The notes beneath the pieces were generated by a model, which was not told the DNA's origin, searched no databases, and saw only the letters and a program-made list of their open reading frames with translations. A stretch of DNA of 64,000 bases, from assembly GCF_030010415.1 (NCBI RefSeq), contig NZ_JASCSA010000001.1; one strand, 5' to 3'. Origin of the DNA: Cobetia amphilecti (GTDB taxonomy: Bacteria > Pseudomonadota > Gammaproteobacteria > Pseudomonadales > Halomonadaceae). Positions 8,106-18,784 of this stretch are shown here, piece after piece; the stretch's first letter is position 1, and the number at the start of each line of letters is the position of its first letter. The translations under genes were made by a program, and so were the position numbers.

Positions 8106-8372
8106 CCGATTTCATGCCCTGCCATGCCCCGCAGGCCGGAGAAGGAATCGCCTGCCATGACAGCGTTGCAAGACGCGACCTGTATAGCTCTTCATTCCTC
8201 TGGCAGTCGTATCGCCTGAATGGCGGCAGAGTTGTCGTCGTTTCCTCCAGCTACGGCACCTGTTTTCTGCGCGAAGAGACATGAGGATGCCGCTTCTTGC
8301 ATGACATCCCTCCCCACGAGAATCTTGCCATCGCGCCGGCATGAGACTTTCGTCCGCCGGTGAAATATGTTT

Positions 8373-8400
8373 TTGACAGTGCCTTTTTCTCGGCTAGATT
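8373..8400 (+). promoter_or_regulatory. Sigma-70-type promoter of the symporter operon
   Basis: TTGACA, a 16-base spacer, then TAGATT. Transcription would start inside or at the edge of the LacI-type operator that follows, about 180 bases before the symporter ATG. Confidence 0.6.
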
Positions 8401-8406
8401 GAGTCG

Positions 8407-8422
8407 ATGTAACGGGTTACAT
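8407..8422 (+). promoter_or_regulatory. LacI/GntR-type operator
   Basis: ATGTAACGGGTTACAT has seven-base perfect arms around a GG centre, the size and look of LacI-family operators (compare ATGTTACC-GGTAACAT of GntR). It lies right after the -10 box, the classic repressor position. The LacI-family gene at 11438-12505 is the natural candidate to bind it. Confidence 0.7.
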
Positions 8423-8579
8423 TCGAAGACAAGACATGGTTGCCCCGGCCATGTCCGCTACCTGCCCCACTGCATCATCCCCAACAATCAGAGGGTCGCT
8501 TCAGTCCCTGCTACGCCACGTACGCCCTGCTCCATGCATGACCTTCATAGAACAATCAACAATAAACGGAGACTCGACA

Positions 8580-10052
8580 ATGGCTTGGTACTACTCCTAT
8601 ATCATTGGCTATTTCGTGATCATGTTCGCGATCGGCTACTACTACTTCCGCAAGGTGAAGACCTCTGACAGCTATCTGATTGCCGGCTGGAACATGGGCT
8701 ACTGGAAGATCACCGGCACCACCATCAGCACCTGGTGTGGTGCGGCAGCCTTCATCGGCTGGATGGGGATGGGCTTTTCCAAGGGGCTCTCCGGCTACTT
8801 CATGTTCGCCCTGCCCGGTATTATCGCGAGCCTGATGCTGGTCATCTTCTTCAGTCGCCCGCTGCGTCGCAAGAAGCTCTATACCCTGGCGGATCTGTTC
8901 GGGCGCCGCTTCGGCCGCAAGGCCAGTCTGTTTCCCTCGTTCTTCTCGGCCTTCGTCTACTCGGTGCCTGCCACCGCGATCCAGATCATCGGCATGAGCA
9001 CCATTCTCACCGTGGTGCTGGGGCTGGAGTTCAATACCGCCATCTTCGTGTCCTTTGCGCTGATTCTCGGCTTTACCATTCTGGGCGGCCTTGAAGCGGC
9101 CATCGTCACCGATGCCCTGCAGAGCATCCTGCTGATCGCCGGCATCATGGTGCTGGGCTTCACTGCCCTGAGCCATGCCGGAGGGCTGGAACATGCCCTG
9201 CTCAATACGCCGATCGAGTTTCTCGCCCCGCTGCCCGAGGGCAAGACGATGGAGGTGGTGACCTTCGCGCTGACGGTGGCGCCCTTCTACCTCGTCTGGC
9301 AGTGCACCTGGCAACGCATCTTCGCCTCCGAAAGTGAGGATGTGGCCATCAAGGCTGGCGTGTCAGGCTTCTCCATCGTGATGCTGATTTCCTTCTTGCC
9401 CTACTGCATCGGCGTACTGGCACGCCAATTCGTGCCGCTGGATACCTCGGCCGATCTCGTCTTCTCCTACGTCACCATGCAGTTGCTGCACCCGGCCATC
9501 GGCGGGCTGGTCATCGTCGGCCTGCTGGCCGCCCTGATGACCTCGGCGGATTCCTACATCCTGCAGGGCAGCTCCAACCTGGCGCATGATCTCTATGGCA
9601 ACTTCATCAATCGTCACGCCAACGAGAAGCAGAAGATGGCCTCGGCGCGCCTGAGTGTCATCATCAGCGTGCTGGGACTGGGCGTCACCTTCCTGATGAC
9701 CGACATCATCTCGGCCTATCAATGGGCGCTGCGCATCTCGGCCACCACGCTGATCTTCCCGTTCTTCGCGGTGATGTTCTGGAAGCATGCGACGTCCCGG
9801 GGCTGCATCAGCAGCATGGCAAGCGCCCTGAGTGTCACCGCCCTCTGGCCACTGCTGTCGACTGGCATCGACCCCGCCTACCCGGGCTTCCTGACCTCGC
9901 TGGTCGTGCTGGTGGTCGTCAGCAAGCTGACCCGCCATAGCCCCAGCGAGGATGTCGCGGCCTATTACTGGGATGGCGCCGAGTCACACGCCACAAGCGC
10001 TCTCCCGGACGCCGCCAAGCCGGATATCGCGCTGGCCTCGAAGGCTGTCTGA
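8580..10052 (+). CDS. Sodium:solute symporter (SSS family)
   Basis: A 490-residue polytopic inner-membrane protein with about 13 hydrophobic segments. It has the SSS-type N-terminal FAIGYYYFRKVKTSDSYLIA segment and the LLAALMTSADSYILQGSSNL sodium-site region. Such proteins co-transport organic solutes with Na+. The ATG is preceded by CGGAGAC; upstream in-frame codons look non-coding. The gene is first in an apparent operon with a PHP-domain hydrolase and is controlled by a LacI-type operator, suggesting uptake and hydrolysis of the same compound. The substrate is unknown. Confidence 0.87.
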   Translation: MAWYYSYIIGYFVIMFAIGYYYFRKVKTSDSYLIAGWNMGYWKITGTTISTWCGAAAFIGWMGMGFSKGLSGYFMFALPGIIASLMLVIFFSRPLRRKKLYTLADLFGRRFGRKASLFPSFFSAFVYSVPATAIQIIGMSTILTVVLGLEFNTAIFVSFALILGFTILGGLEAAIVTDALQSILLIAGIMVLGFTALSHAGGLEHALLNTPIEFLAPLPEGKTMEVVTFALTVAPFYLVWQCTWQRIFASESEDVAIKAGVSGFSIVMLISFLPYCIGVLARQFVPLDTSADLVFSYVTMQLLHPAIGGLVIVGLLAALMTSADSYILQGSSNLAHDLYGNFINRHANEKQKMASARLSVIISVLGLGVTFLMTDIISAYQWALRISATTLIFPFFAVMFWKHATSRGCISSMASALSVTALWPLLSTGIDPAYPGFLTSLVVLVVVSKLTRHSPSEDVAAYYWDGAESHATSALPDAAKPDIALASKAV

Positions 10053-10222
10053 GCGACACCGGATCACCAGGATCGTAAAGACAGGAAGTGGCTCGGGGCT
10101 TGTCGTTGCCACGAGCCATTTCGCCGCCCCTGGTGCCTGGCCTGCCGCTTGCTTGTGATCTCTTCACCCGCTGACTGATCAGCAGGATTCTCCGGCACGC
10201 CGTCATGACAAGGATGACTCAC

Positions 10223-11359
10223 ATGACCCGAGCAGTACCGACTTCCCCCAGCGCCGCCAGGCCAGCCGCCCATCGTGTCCATAATCCCTATGCCCCGCTG
10301 AGCGAGTCAGAGCCTCAGCCCGGCACGCGCTGGCTCAAGGGCAATATCCATGTGCATACCCGCGAAGCGCTCGATGAGAGCATTTCGATGGACCGGATTC
10401 ATGGCGAGGATCATGACGAAGTGATCCGGCGCTCACAGGCCGCTCCCTTCCACTTCGATTTCGTGTGCACGTCGGTTCACCCCTACCTCAACAATATCGA
10501 GCTGTTCTCACGTGGCGAGCAGCGTGATGACTTCGTGGTGATTCCGGGACGCGAGATCCAGAACGACACCATCGACGATGGCGGCTATCTCGACGGCTAT
10601 TTCGCCGGCGAGCATTCGAAATATCTGCATGTGCTGAGCATGGGCAAGGTCGGCGGCCTGTCGATCTGCGCCCATCCCAACTTCTTCGAGACCACCCGCC
10701 CACGCGAAGGCGGCGAATGGACACAGATCAAGAAGACGCTCCTCAACCCGTGTGCGCGCCTCGCGGAGATGAACATCATGGGCATGGATGTCTACAACGG
10801 CCTTTCCATCCTGGAGGAACACATGGGGGCCAGGCCCTATGCGCCACACATGGCAGAGCCCTGCTGGGATGATCTTCTGTGTGAGGGAGTGCGCTGTGCA
10901 GGCTTTGCCGGCAACGACGAGTTCTATCGCGAGCAATATGTCTACGAGAACTACGCGCCACTGGGCTTCATCATGGTGGCCGCGGCGCTCAACGAGGCCG
11001 ATATCCTGCGCAACGTGAAGCGCAACCGCTTCTATGCCAGCACCGGGGTGATGCTGGCCGATACGCCACTGGCAATGTCTGAACAGCAGGGGCGCTACAC
11101 CTTGCGCGTCAGCGCACAGGGCAAGGTGAAGTGGAAGGCGATGGTGCAGCGAGGCGTGGACCCTACAGGCGCAGGCGAGCCAGACGCGCCGCAGCTGATC
11201 GAGATCACGGCCCCCACCGCTGCTGCAGAGTGGGAGCTGGAACTGGACGGCGACTGGAAGTACGTGCGCTTTCAGGCCGAGTCGCTGGACAACTCCCTGC
11301 ATCGCGCCTGGTTGCAGCCGATCTACGGCCCGGGCTGGGTCGACTACAAGACGCTGTGA
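10223..11359 (+). CDS. PHP-domain metal-dependent hydrolase
   Basis: A 378-residue protein with a PHP domain: LKGNIHVHT gives the first metal ligands (HxH), FVCTSVHPYL, FVVIPGREI and SICAHPNFFET give further His/Glu ligands, and FAGNDE lies near the end of the domain. A C-terminal beta-rich region of about 100 residues follows (PLAMSEQQGRYTLRVSAQG onward). PHP enzymes hydrolyse phosphoesters or related bonds with two or three metal ions. I chose the third ATG, which has AAGGA eight bases upstream; starts at 10205 or 10214 would add three to six residues. It follows the symporter by 170 bases and converges on the lacI gene. Confidence 0.75.
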   Translation: MTRAVPTSPSAARPAAHRVHNPYAPLSESEPQPGTRWLKGNIHVHTREALDESISMDRIHGEDHDEVIRRSQAAPFHFDFVCTSVHPYLNNIELFSRGEQRDDFVVIPGREIQNDTIDDGGYLDGYFAGEHSKYLHVLSMGKVGGLSICAHPNFFETTRPREGGEWTQIKKTLLNPCARLAEMNIMGMDVYNGLSILEEHMGARPYAPHMAEPCWDDLLCEGVRCAGFAGNDEFYREQYVYENYAPLGFIMVAAALNEADILRNVKRNRFYASTGVMLADTPLAMSEQQGRYTLRVSAQGKVKWKAMVQRGVDPTGAGEPDAPQLIEITAPTAAAEWELELDGDWKYVRFQAESLDNSLHRAWLQPIYGPGWVDYKTL

Positions 11360-11433
11360 GTCAGGCGCTATCAGTCAGGCCGTGTGAATCAGGCCCCGTG
11401 AGTCAGGACCCGAGGATCAGACCCCGCGAACAG
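11353..11433 (+). repeat. Degenerate 14-16-bp tandem units after the PHP stop codon
   Basis: Five units that each carry GTGAGTCAGGC-like sequence follow one another from the stop codon to the end of the convergent lacI gene. Copies differ at several bases. Confidence 0.55.
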
Positions 11434-11437
11434 GTGC

Positions 11438-12505
11438 TCAGCCCTGGCTGGGCGCCGGGCCTGCACTGCCACGAATCGCCAGCGACGCGTCCAGCAAGCG
11501 TGACGTCAAGGGCGTGTCGTCTTCGAGATGGCGGATCAACGCCCGGGCGATCACCTCGCCCATCTCTTCCACCGGCAGGTCTACCGTCGTCAGCGGTGGA
11601 TTGAGGAACTCCGCCATTTCCAGGTCATCGAATCCCACCACCGAGACCTGTTGCGGCACACGGATTCCCCGCCGCTGCAGCGCCAGCATGGCACCACTGG
11701 CCAGCACGTCATTGAGGCACATCACGGCGGTGATGCCATCCCGCAGGCCGCCTTGCCCTTCGCCATCGAGCGCGCCCCCAGCCTCACAAGAAAGCTCGCC
11801 TATCGCGGCGCTCGCCCCGGCGGTGGTGACATCGACGAACTGGTCATGCTCGCGATCGGCGCGGGCACTCTCCAGCGCCTGCAGCGCGGCAACGGCGCCG
11901 TCGTAGCGCAGGCGTGCACGGTCGTTGTGCGCCAGTGGCTCGGAGAGGATGACGATACGCTGATGTCCCAAGGACATCAGATACTCCGCCAGTGCCTTGG
12001 CCAGGCCGTAGTTGTCATAGCCCACCGTGATCAACGGCGAGTCCGGCAGGTAGATGCTGTTGAAGACCACCGGCACCGAGAAGCGTGACAGGTAATCCAG
12101 TGTCTCGGCGGCATGACTGCCGCCGGGCAGAATCACGGCATCCACCCCCATGTTGACCAGCTCACGCACCTTGTCGAATTCCGTCACCCGCCCCTTCTGG
12201 GTGGTCGTCACCAGCAGGCTGAAGTGCGCCCGCGCCAGCGCGCCTTCCAATGCATCGATGAACTTGGCGTAGATCGGGTTCTCGAAGGTCGGGATCACGA
12301 TTCCCAGGGTGCGCGACTGATGCTGAGACAGCACACGCGCGGCATTGTTGGGCAGAAAATCGAGCGCGTCGGCCGCCGCCAGCACCTTGTCAGCCGTCTT
12401 CTTCACTACCTTTTCGGGATTGTTGAGCACCCGCGAGACCGTCGCGACCGACACCCCCGCCAGCTGGGCGACTTCCCTGACCCCGGCACGCCTGGGCTTG
12501 TTCAT
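11438..12505 (-). CDS. LacI-family transcriptional regulator
   Basis: A 355-residue regulator. The N-terminal helix-turn-helix plus hinge (VREVAQLAGVSVATVSRVLN, then AARVLSQHQSRTLG) and the periplasmic-binding-protein-like effector domain ending in GFDDLEMAEFLNPPLTTV are typical of LacI/GalR/GntR proteins. Its ATG overlaps the stop of the LysR gene (ATGA), so the two regulators are translated from one message. It converges on the symporter-PHP operon, whose promoter carries a LacI-type palindrome; repression relieved by the transported substrate or its product is likely. Confidence 0.9.
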   Translation of the reverse strand: MNKPRRAGVREVAQLAGVSVATVSRVLNNPEKVVKKTADKVLAAADALDFLPNNAARVLSQHQSRTLGIVIPTFENPIYAKFIDALEGALARAHFSLLVTTTQKGRVTEFDKVRELVNMGVDAVILPGGSHAAETLDYLSRFSVPVVFNSIYLPDSPLITVGYDNYGLAKALAEYLMSLGHQRIVILSEPLAHNDRARLRYDGAVAALQALESARADREHDQFVDVTTAGASAAIGELSCEAGGALDGEGQGGLRDGITAVMCLNDVLASGAMLALQRRGIRVPQQVSVVGFDDLEMAEFLNPPLTTVDLPVEEMGEVIARALIRHLEDDTPLTSRLLDASLAIRGSAGPAPSQG

Positions 12506-13488
12506 GGCTTGCTCTCCCTCGCCGCCTGCGCTCTTCGGGCCGGTTTCGCCTGGCGCAGGGCATCCAGTTCCGTCAGATAACGCTCCAGCACCAGATTGGG
12601 TGGGCGGCTCTTGCGCGTGATGGCGCTGTAATAGGTGACATAGGAGTTGGCCACCGGGCTGAGCGCCTGCATCTGGCCATCGCGCACCCAGCGCTCGGCA
12701 TAGTGGGTAGGCAGATAGCCGAGATAGCGCCCGGAAAGCACCAGGAAGGCGATGCCCTCGCGGTCGGTCGCGGAAGCGGCGGCTTTGAGTGGCTCGTGCA
12801 GCGCCTTGATCGCAGGCGTCTGCGCGTAGGCCGGCAGCACCGCATCATGCTGGCGAATCTCTTCCTCGCCCACCGGACGCCCCCGCGCGAGGGTATCGCC
12901 CGCCCGGGGTTCACGAAACAGCACATGGCCTCGCGCGCAGTAAAGGCAGGAGGTTTCCTCGTAGAGCGAGCGATACTCGAGCCCCGGCAGCGTCTTGAGC
13001 GTCGGGATCACCCCGGTATGCAGCCGGCCATCCAGCACGGCACGCTCGATCTCGTTGGGGGGAATCATGCGGATGTTGATCATCACCTCCGGGCCGTGAC
13101 CCTTCAGCGCACTCAGCGCATCCGTGATGTGCATCTCGGGCATGGTGACCAGATTGTCGGTGATGCCGATGTTCAGCTCGCCCTTGAGCCAGGCATGCAG
13201 ACCATTGATGCGTGTGCGAAAGCCCTCTGCCGCCGCCAGCATCTGCATCGCGGCCTCGTGGACTTCCCGCCCCTCATTGGTGAGAGCAAACCCGCTGCGC
13301 CCGCGCTGACAGAGCTTGAGGCCCAGCCGCGTCTCCAGGTCACTCATCGCCATGCTGATGGCGGAGCGACTGATGTTGAGCTCGATCTCGGCCGCCGAGA
13401 AGCCACCGCACTCCACTACCTTGCGAAAGATACGCAGCAGACGCAGGTCGGTATCGCCGAGCTGCCCCCGCATGACCTCGCCTCGCAT
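12502..13488 (-). CDS. LysR-family regulator of the aminotransferase-mmsA operon
   Basis: A 328-residue LysR-type protein. Residues about 10-65 form the winged helix-turn-helix (ECGGFSAAEIELNISRSAIS) and the rest is the effector-binding domain. AGGAGG nine bases before the ATG at 13488 supports this start; ATG 13473 is an alternative. The gene is divergent from the omega-aminotransferase gene, the usual place for its activator in beta-alanine or related catabolic loci. It is co-transcribed with the downstream lacI gene, which links control of the two neighbouring operons. Confidence 0.88.
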   Translation of the reverse strand: MRGEVMRGQLGDTDLRLLRIFRKVVECGGFSAAEIELNISRSAISMAMSDLETRLGLKLCQRGRSGFALTNEGREVHEAAMQMLAAAEGFRTRINGLHAWLKGELNIGITDNLVTMPEMHITDALSALKGHGPEVMINIRMIPPNEIERAVLDGRLHTGVIPTLKTLPGLEYRSLYEETSCLYCARGHVLFREPRAGDTLARGRPVGEEEIRQHDAVLPAYAQTPAIKALHEPLKAAASATDREGIAFLVLSGRYLGYLPTHYAERWVRDGQMQALSPVANSYVTYYSAITRKSRPPNLVLERYLTELDALRQAKPARRAQAARESKP

Positions 13489-13578
13489 AGGCCCGCGCCT
13501 CCTGTTGTTGAACGGTTCCGCGCCACACGGCGCCTGACTGCACCGAGAAGGCGTATCGAACGCCAGCGGAAAGTTAAG

Positions 13579-13614
13579 TAAATGCTTTCCTGAAGGTAAA
13601 GACAATGGCATTTA
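13579..13614. promoter_or_regulatory. Interrupted inverted repeat in the LysR-aminotransferase spacer
   Basis: TAAATGC and GCATTTA face each other across 22 bases between the divergent genes, with partly matching flanks. LysR-type proteins bind such extended sites; assignment is by position. Confidence 0.45.
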
Positions 13615-13689
13615 TCTTACCAAAAGGACTTCCTAATCTAGTTGGACAGGAGACGAGAACCAACAACAACACACTCTGTGGGAGACATC

Positions 13690-15039
13690 ATGACCGCCTT
13701 CGATACATCCCCTTCCGCCCAGGCAGGCTTGAGCCAGGAGCAGCTCGATGCCTACTGGATGCCCTACACGGCCAACCGCCAGTTCAAGCAGGACCCGCGC
13801 ATCATCACCAAGGCCCAGGGGGCCTACTTCACGGACTCCCAGGGCCGCCAGATCTTCGATGGCCTGTCAGGCCTCTGGACCTGCGGTGCCGGTCATTGCC
13901 GCCCGGAAATCGCCGAGGCGGTCAGCGCGCAGCTGCGCGAGCTGGATTACGCACCCGCCTTCCAGTACGGCCACCCCAAGGCCTTCGAGCTGGCGCACCG
14001 CATCAAGACGCTGATGCCCGAGGGGCTGGATCACGTCTTCTTCACCGGCTCCGGCTCCGAGAGTGCCGACACCTCACTGAAGATCGCGCGTGCCTACTGG
14101 CGCAAGAAAGGCAAGCCGACCAAGACCAAGCTGATCGGGCGCAGCAAGGGTTATCACGGCGTCAACTTCGGGGGCTTCAGTGTCGGTGGCATCGGGGCCA
14201 ACCGCTCGCTCTACGGTCAGGGGGTCGATGCCGATCACCTGCCGCATACCCTGCTCAAGGAAAATGTCTTCACGCCCGGCATGCCCAGGACCGGTGCCGA
14301 GCGCGCCGATGAGCTGCTGGAGCTGATCGCGCTGCATGATGCCTCCAACATCGCCGCCGTCATCGTCGAGCCGATGGCAGGCTCCGCCGGCGTGCTGCCA
14401 CCGCCAGTGGGCTATCTCAAGCGCCTGCGCGAGATATGCGACCAGCATGACATCCTGTTGATCTTCGATGAGGTCATCACCGGCTTCGGACGCATGGGCG
14501 CCATGAGCGGCGCCGAGGAATTCGGGGTCACGCCGGACATCCTCAACGTCGCCAAGCAGATCACCAATGGCGCGGTGCCGATGGGCGCTGTGGTCGTCAA
14601 GGGCGACATCTACCAGACCTTCATGGACAACGGCGGCCCCGACTACATGATGGAGATTCCCCACGGCTACACCTATTCCGGTCACCCGGTGGCGTGTGCC
14701 GCGGCGCTGGCAGCCCTCGACGTGCTCGAGAACGACCAGCTCATCTCCCGCGTCCGCGAGCTGAGTCCGGTATTCGAGAAGAAGCTGCACGAGCTCAAGG
14801 GCACGCGCTACATCAGCGACATCCGCAACTACGGCCTGGCCGGTGCCCTGCAGGTCGAGGCCTATCCCGGCGAGCCGGCGCGGCGCCCGTATGAGATTGC
14901 CATGCACTGCTGGAAGGCAGGTTTCTATGTGCGTTACGGCGGCGACACCATCCAGCTGGGCCTGCCGTTCATCACCGAACACGACGAGCTGGACCGCCTG
15001 ATCAATGCCCTCGGCGATGCCTTCGCCGCCCAGGACTGA
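13690..15039 (+). CDS. Omega-amino acid (beta-alanine):pyruvate aminotransferase, class III
   Basis: A 449-residue PLP enzyme of fold type I, class III. It shows the N-terminal YWMPYTANRQFK substrate region, the GSGSESADTSLKIAR cofactor loop, LLIFDEVITGFGRMGAM (PLP-ring Asp) and the catalytic lysine in NVAKQITNGAVPMGAV. The family transfers the terminal amino group of beta-alanine and similar amines to pyruvate, giving malonate semialdehyde, which fits the CoA-acylating semialdehyde dehydrogenase encoded next. GGGAGA precedes the ATG. It is divergent from the LysR regulator. Confidence 0.9.
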   Translation: MTAFDTSPSAQAGLSQEQLDAYWMPYTANRQFKQDPRIITKAQGAYFTDSQGRQIFDGLSGLWTCGAGHCRPEIAEAVSAQLRELDYAPAFQYGHPKAFELAHRIKTLMPEGLDHVFFTGSGSESADTSLKIARAYWRKKGKPTKTKLIGRSKGYHGVNFGGFSVGGIGANRSLYGQGVDADHLPHTLLKENVFTPGMPRTGAERADELLELIALHDASNIAAVIVEPMAGSAGVLPPPVGYLKRLREICDQHDILLIFDEVITGFGRMGAMSGAEEFGVTPDILNVAKQITNGAVPMGAVVVKGDIYQTFMDNGGPDYMMEIPHGYTYSGHPVACAAALAALDVLENDQLISRVRELSPVFEKKLHELKGTRYISDIRNYGLAGALQVEAYPGEPARRPYEIAMHCWKAGFYVRYGGDTIQLGLPFITEHDELDRLINALGDAFAAQD

Positions 15040-15155
15040 CGGTCACCGCTCAAGGCTGACGGTCGACGCTCAAGGCTGACGGTCGACGCTCAAGGCTGGC
15101 GATCGACGTTCAAGACTGACCATCAACATTCAGAACTGACGATCAACACCACTTC
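15036..15155 (+). repeat. Six 20-bp tandem copies starting at the aminotransferase stop codon
   Basis: The unit CTGACGGTCGACGCTCAAGG is repeated head to tail. Copies 2 and 3 are identical, copy 1 has one change, and copies 4-6 diverge step by step. The aminotransferase stop TGA is inside the first unit, so the array probably grew from the gene end outward. Confidence 0.85.
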
Positions 15156-15200
15156 ATTCATCGCCATTCATTTCACAAGTCATCTCAGGGAGCCCACCCA

Positions 15201-16691
<1,491 letters not shown>

Positions 16692-16739
16692 TCCATCGCC
16701 TTTTCGTTCTGATCCGCGGATCATCATCTGATAACAACT

Positions 16740-16770
16740 GCGCCGGACAGCCCTGCTGTCCGGCGCTTTC
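16740..16770 (+). terminator. Terminator after mmsA
   Basis: GCGCCGGACAG and CTGTCCGGCGC form an 11-base stem with a five-base loop followed by TTTCG. Confidence 0.8.
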
Positions 16771-16908
16771 GTGTGCTCATCATGCAGGGTCATGCCGGCA
16801 GTCAGCTCCTGCCCCTTGCAGTGGCCAGAAATGGCTCCACATAGTCAGGACATCTCATCACGAGAATCCCGACAACATCGGCGGTCAGCACCGTCACAAG
16901 GAGCCAAG

Positions 16909-17220
16909 ATGATCTGGGTAATCGCCACCGTTACCGCCAAGGAAGGCCACGTTCAGGATGTCTTCAATGAACTCTGCGCCGTCGCGCCCACCGTGCGCGA
17001 GGAAGATGGCTGCCACGCCTACCACCCGTGCCTGGACTCCGAACGCGCCGCCGACAAGGACAACGACCCACGCCCCGACACCATCACCGTGGTGGAAGCC
17101 TGGGAATCCCACGATGCCCTGCAGGCCCACCGCGAGACGGAACATATGCAGCGCTTCCGCGACAACGCCGGTGACTGGATCGCCGATGGCGATATCCGCA
17201 TCCTGAGCCCGGCGGGCTGA
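16909..17220 (+). CDS. Antibiotic biosynthesis monooxygenase (ABM/YgiN-like) domain protein
   Basis: A 103-residue protein with the ABM ferredoxin-like fold pattern: WVIATVTAKEGHVQDVFNEL at the start, then VVEAWESHDALQAHRETEHM (the usual W-D-AL-AH-x3-H signature) and a final beta strand. Members are cofactor-free monooxygenases or isomerases acting on quinones and similar aromatics, often as dimers; the substrate here is unknown. AAGGAGCC is close before the ATG. The gene has its own terminator and seems monocistronic. Confidence 0.82.
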   Translation: MIWVIATVTAKEGHVQDVFNELCAVAPTVREEDGCHAYHPCLDSERAADKDNDPRPDTITVVEAWESHDALQAHRETEHMQRFRDNAGDWIADGDIRILSPAG

Positions 17221-17243
17221 CAGAAAAGCATGGGGAAAGACCC

Positions 17244-17276
17244 AAAAAGCCCGGCCTCCTGGAGGCCGGGCTTTTT
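17244..17276. terminator. Bidirectional terminator between the ABM gene and the carboxypeptidase gene
   Basis: AAAAAGCCCGGCCTCC and GGAGGCCGGGCTTTTT form a 16-base stem with a one-base centre and A/T tails on both sides. Confidence 0.92.
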
Positions 17277-17326
17277 ATCGGGCTTGCCGTCATGACGGCA
17301 TATCATTTACCGCTGCAACCCCGGTT

Positions 17327-18574
17327 TCACTCCTGCGGCTGATCCTCGGATAACTGCATGATCATGCGTGTCGTCAGGTAAAGGCGTGGCACGACGCTAT
17401 CGACCAGCACGAACTCCTGATCGCTGTGGTAGCCGCCGCCGACGAGCCCCAGGGATTCGAGCACTGCCGGTTTATCGGAATCTGCATGATAGGCGTAGGC
17501 CGCATCGGTGCCGCCACCGATCTCGACCGCTTGCAGTGTCTGCCCCAACTCCTGATAGATCTTCTGGGCCTGCTCGGCCAGCTGCTGGCTCTGCGGATTG
17601 TCAGGCAGCGGCGGACGCCCCTTCTCGAGGTGAAACTCCACTTCGGTATCATCGATCAACTGGTCCTTCGTGATGGCCTGCGCTTCTTCCAGGACACGCT
17701 GATACTCGCTGCTATCGAAGTAGCGCATATCACCCTCCGCCCTGGCATGCTCCGGAATCACGTTGCGTTTGACGCCGCCCTCGACGATCGTCCAGTTGAG
17801 CGTCGTCTCCTTGTCCGCATCATCAAGCTCATTCAACTGCAGCAGCTGATGAGACAATTCCATGATGGCGTTGCGCCCTTCCTCTGGTGCGCCACCGGCA
17901 TGGGAGGCACGGCCCTTCACCTCGAGAAACGCATAGTTGATGCCCTTGGTGACGACGGTGACGGCATCGACTCCCGGGTCAGCGAAGGTAGGCTCGAATA
18001 CCAGCACGGCATCCTGATCTGCCGACAGCTCATGAATCAGGTCATGCGAGCCCGGCGAGCCTTTCTCCTCATCAGGATTGAAGACAACCGTCACCTGGCC
18101 ATAGTCATCAAACCCGAGCGACTCCAGCGCCTCGAGACTGTGCAGAATAACGGCTGCGCCACCCTTGGCATCGCCCACGCCCGGGCCATAGGCACGCCCA
18201 TCCTTGATACGGAAGGCACGCTCCGTGGCGGCGCCTTCATCGAAGACGGTGTCGTAGTGAATCATCAACATGATCTTGCGACTGCCATTCCCCTGCAGGC
18301 GACCGACAATCGTATTGCCGCCATAGGTCTTGGCAGGGTGCGTTTCCACCTGTGCGCCAAGCGCTTCGAGATGCTGGGTCAGCATTGCCTCAACGTCATT
18401 CAAGCCTTCACGGTAGCCCGTTCCCGAATCCACGTTGACCAGTGTTTCCAGCGTCTCCAGCAGAGGCGCTCGCTGTTGCTCGACGGCATCCTGAACATCC
18501 TGATAGTCCGCCGCTTGCGCACCGGCACTGCACATACCGCATGCCAAACCCACCGCCAACATCGGAAGCCGCAT
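17327..18574 (-). CDS. Secreted M20-family glutamate carboxypeptidase (CPG2-like)
   Basis: A 415-residue exported peptidase. A signal peptide covers residues 1-21 (ends SAGAQA-AD). Di-zinc ligands and catalytic residues of the CPG2 type are visible: His106 in MIHYDTVFD, Asp135 in GVGDAKGG, Glu169/170 in NPDEEKGSPGS, Glu194 in VFEPTF, and His383 in GGGYHSDQEF. The central dimerisation domain is present. CPG2 enzymes release C-terminal glutamate from folates or acyl-glutamates in the periplasm; the natural substrate here is unknown. AGAGG lies five bases before the ATG. Length equals that of Pseudomonas CPG2. Confidence 0.87.
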   Translation of the reverse strand: MRLPMLAVGLACGMCSAGAQAADYQDVQDAVEQQRAPLLETLETLVNVDSGTGYREGLNDVEAMLTQHLEALGAQVETHPAKTYGGNTIVGRLQGNGSRKIMLMIHYDTVFDEGAATERAFRIKDGRAYGPGVGDAKGGAAVILHSLEALESLGFDDYGQVTVVFNPDEEKGSPGSHDLIHELSADQDAVLVFEPTFADPGVDAVTVVTKGINYAFLEVKGRASHAGGAPEEGRNAIMELSHQLLQLNELDDADKETTLNWTIVEGGVKRNVIPEHARAEGDMRYFDSSEYQRVLEEAQAITKDQLIDDTEVEFHLEKGRPPLPDNPQSQQLAEQAQKIYQELGQTLQAVEIGGGTDAAYAYHADSDKPAVLESLGLVGGGYHSDQEFVLVDSVVPRLYLTTRMIMQLSEDQPQE

Positions 18575-18784
18575 TTTCCACCTCTAATATTGTTATATAA
18601 GGAATAACGAAGGTAAGGCGGATATCAGGCAAATGCAAACGCGAGGCCTACCGGGAAATTTTTTCCGCTAGCAGCTTTACCTGCCGTCCACCATTGAACA
18701 CAGGTGCACCTCATCTGATCTGCGTCTCGTGAATGTGCAGCACTCGCAGGGATTATCGGTTGCCTGAGGGCTTCTCAGCGCCGA

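Larger units (their letters stand above)
8033..8579. other. 547-base spacer with repeats and the symporter control region
   Basis: I see no convincing gene. The left part holds three 22-bp tandem copies; the right part holds a sigma-70-type promoter and a LacI-type operator for the symporter operon. Confidence 0.6.

Noticed and set aside
8112..8342. 76-codon open frame on the minus strand in the symporter upstream region
   Set aside because: Arg-rich composition typical of a non-coding frame, no ribosome binding site, and it sits beside the promoter of the divergent gene.
12703..13581. Long open frame on the plus strand opposite the LysR gene
   Set aside because: It is the antisense shadow of a clear LysR protein, typical for GC-rich DNA, with no family features.
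15036..15155. CRISPR array
   Set aside because: The 20-bp units are directly adjacent with no spacers, and no cas genes are present.
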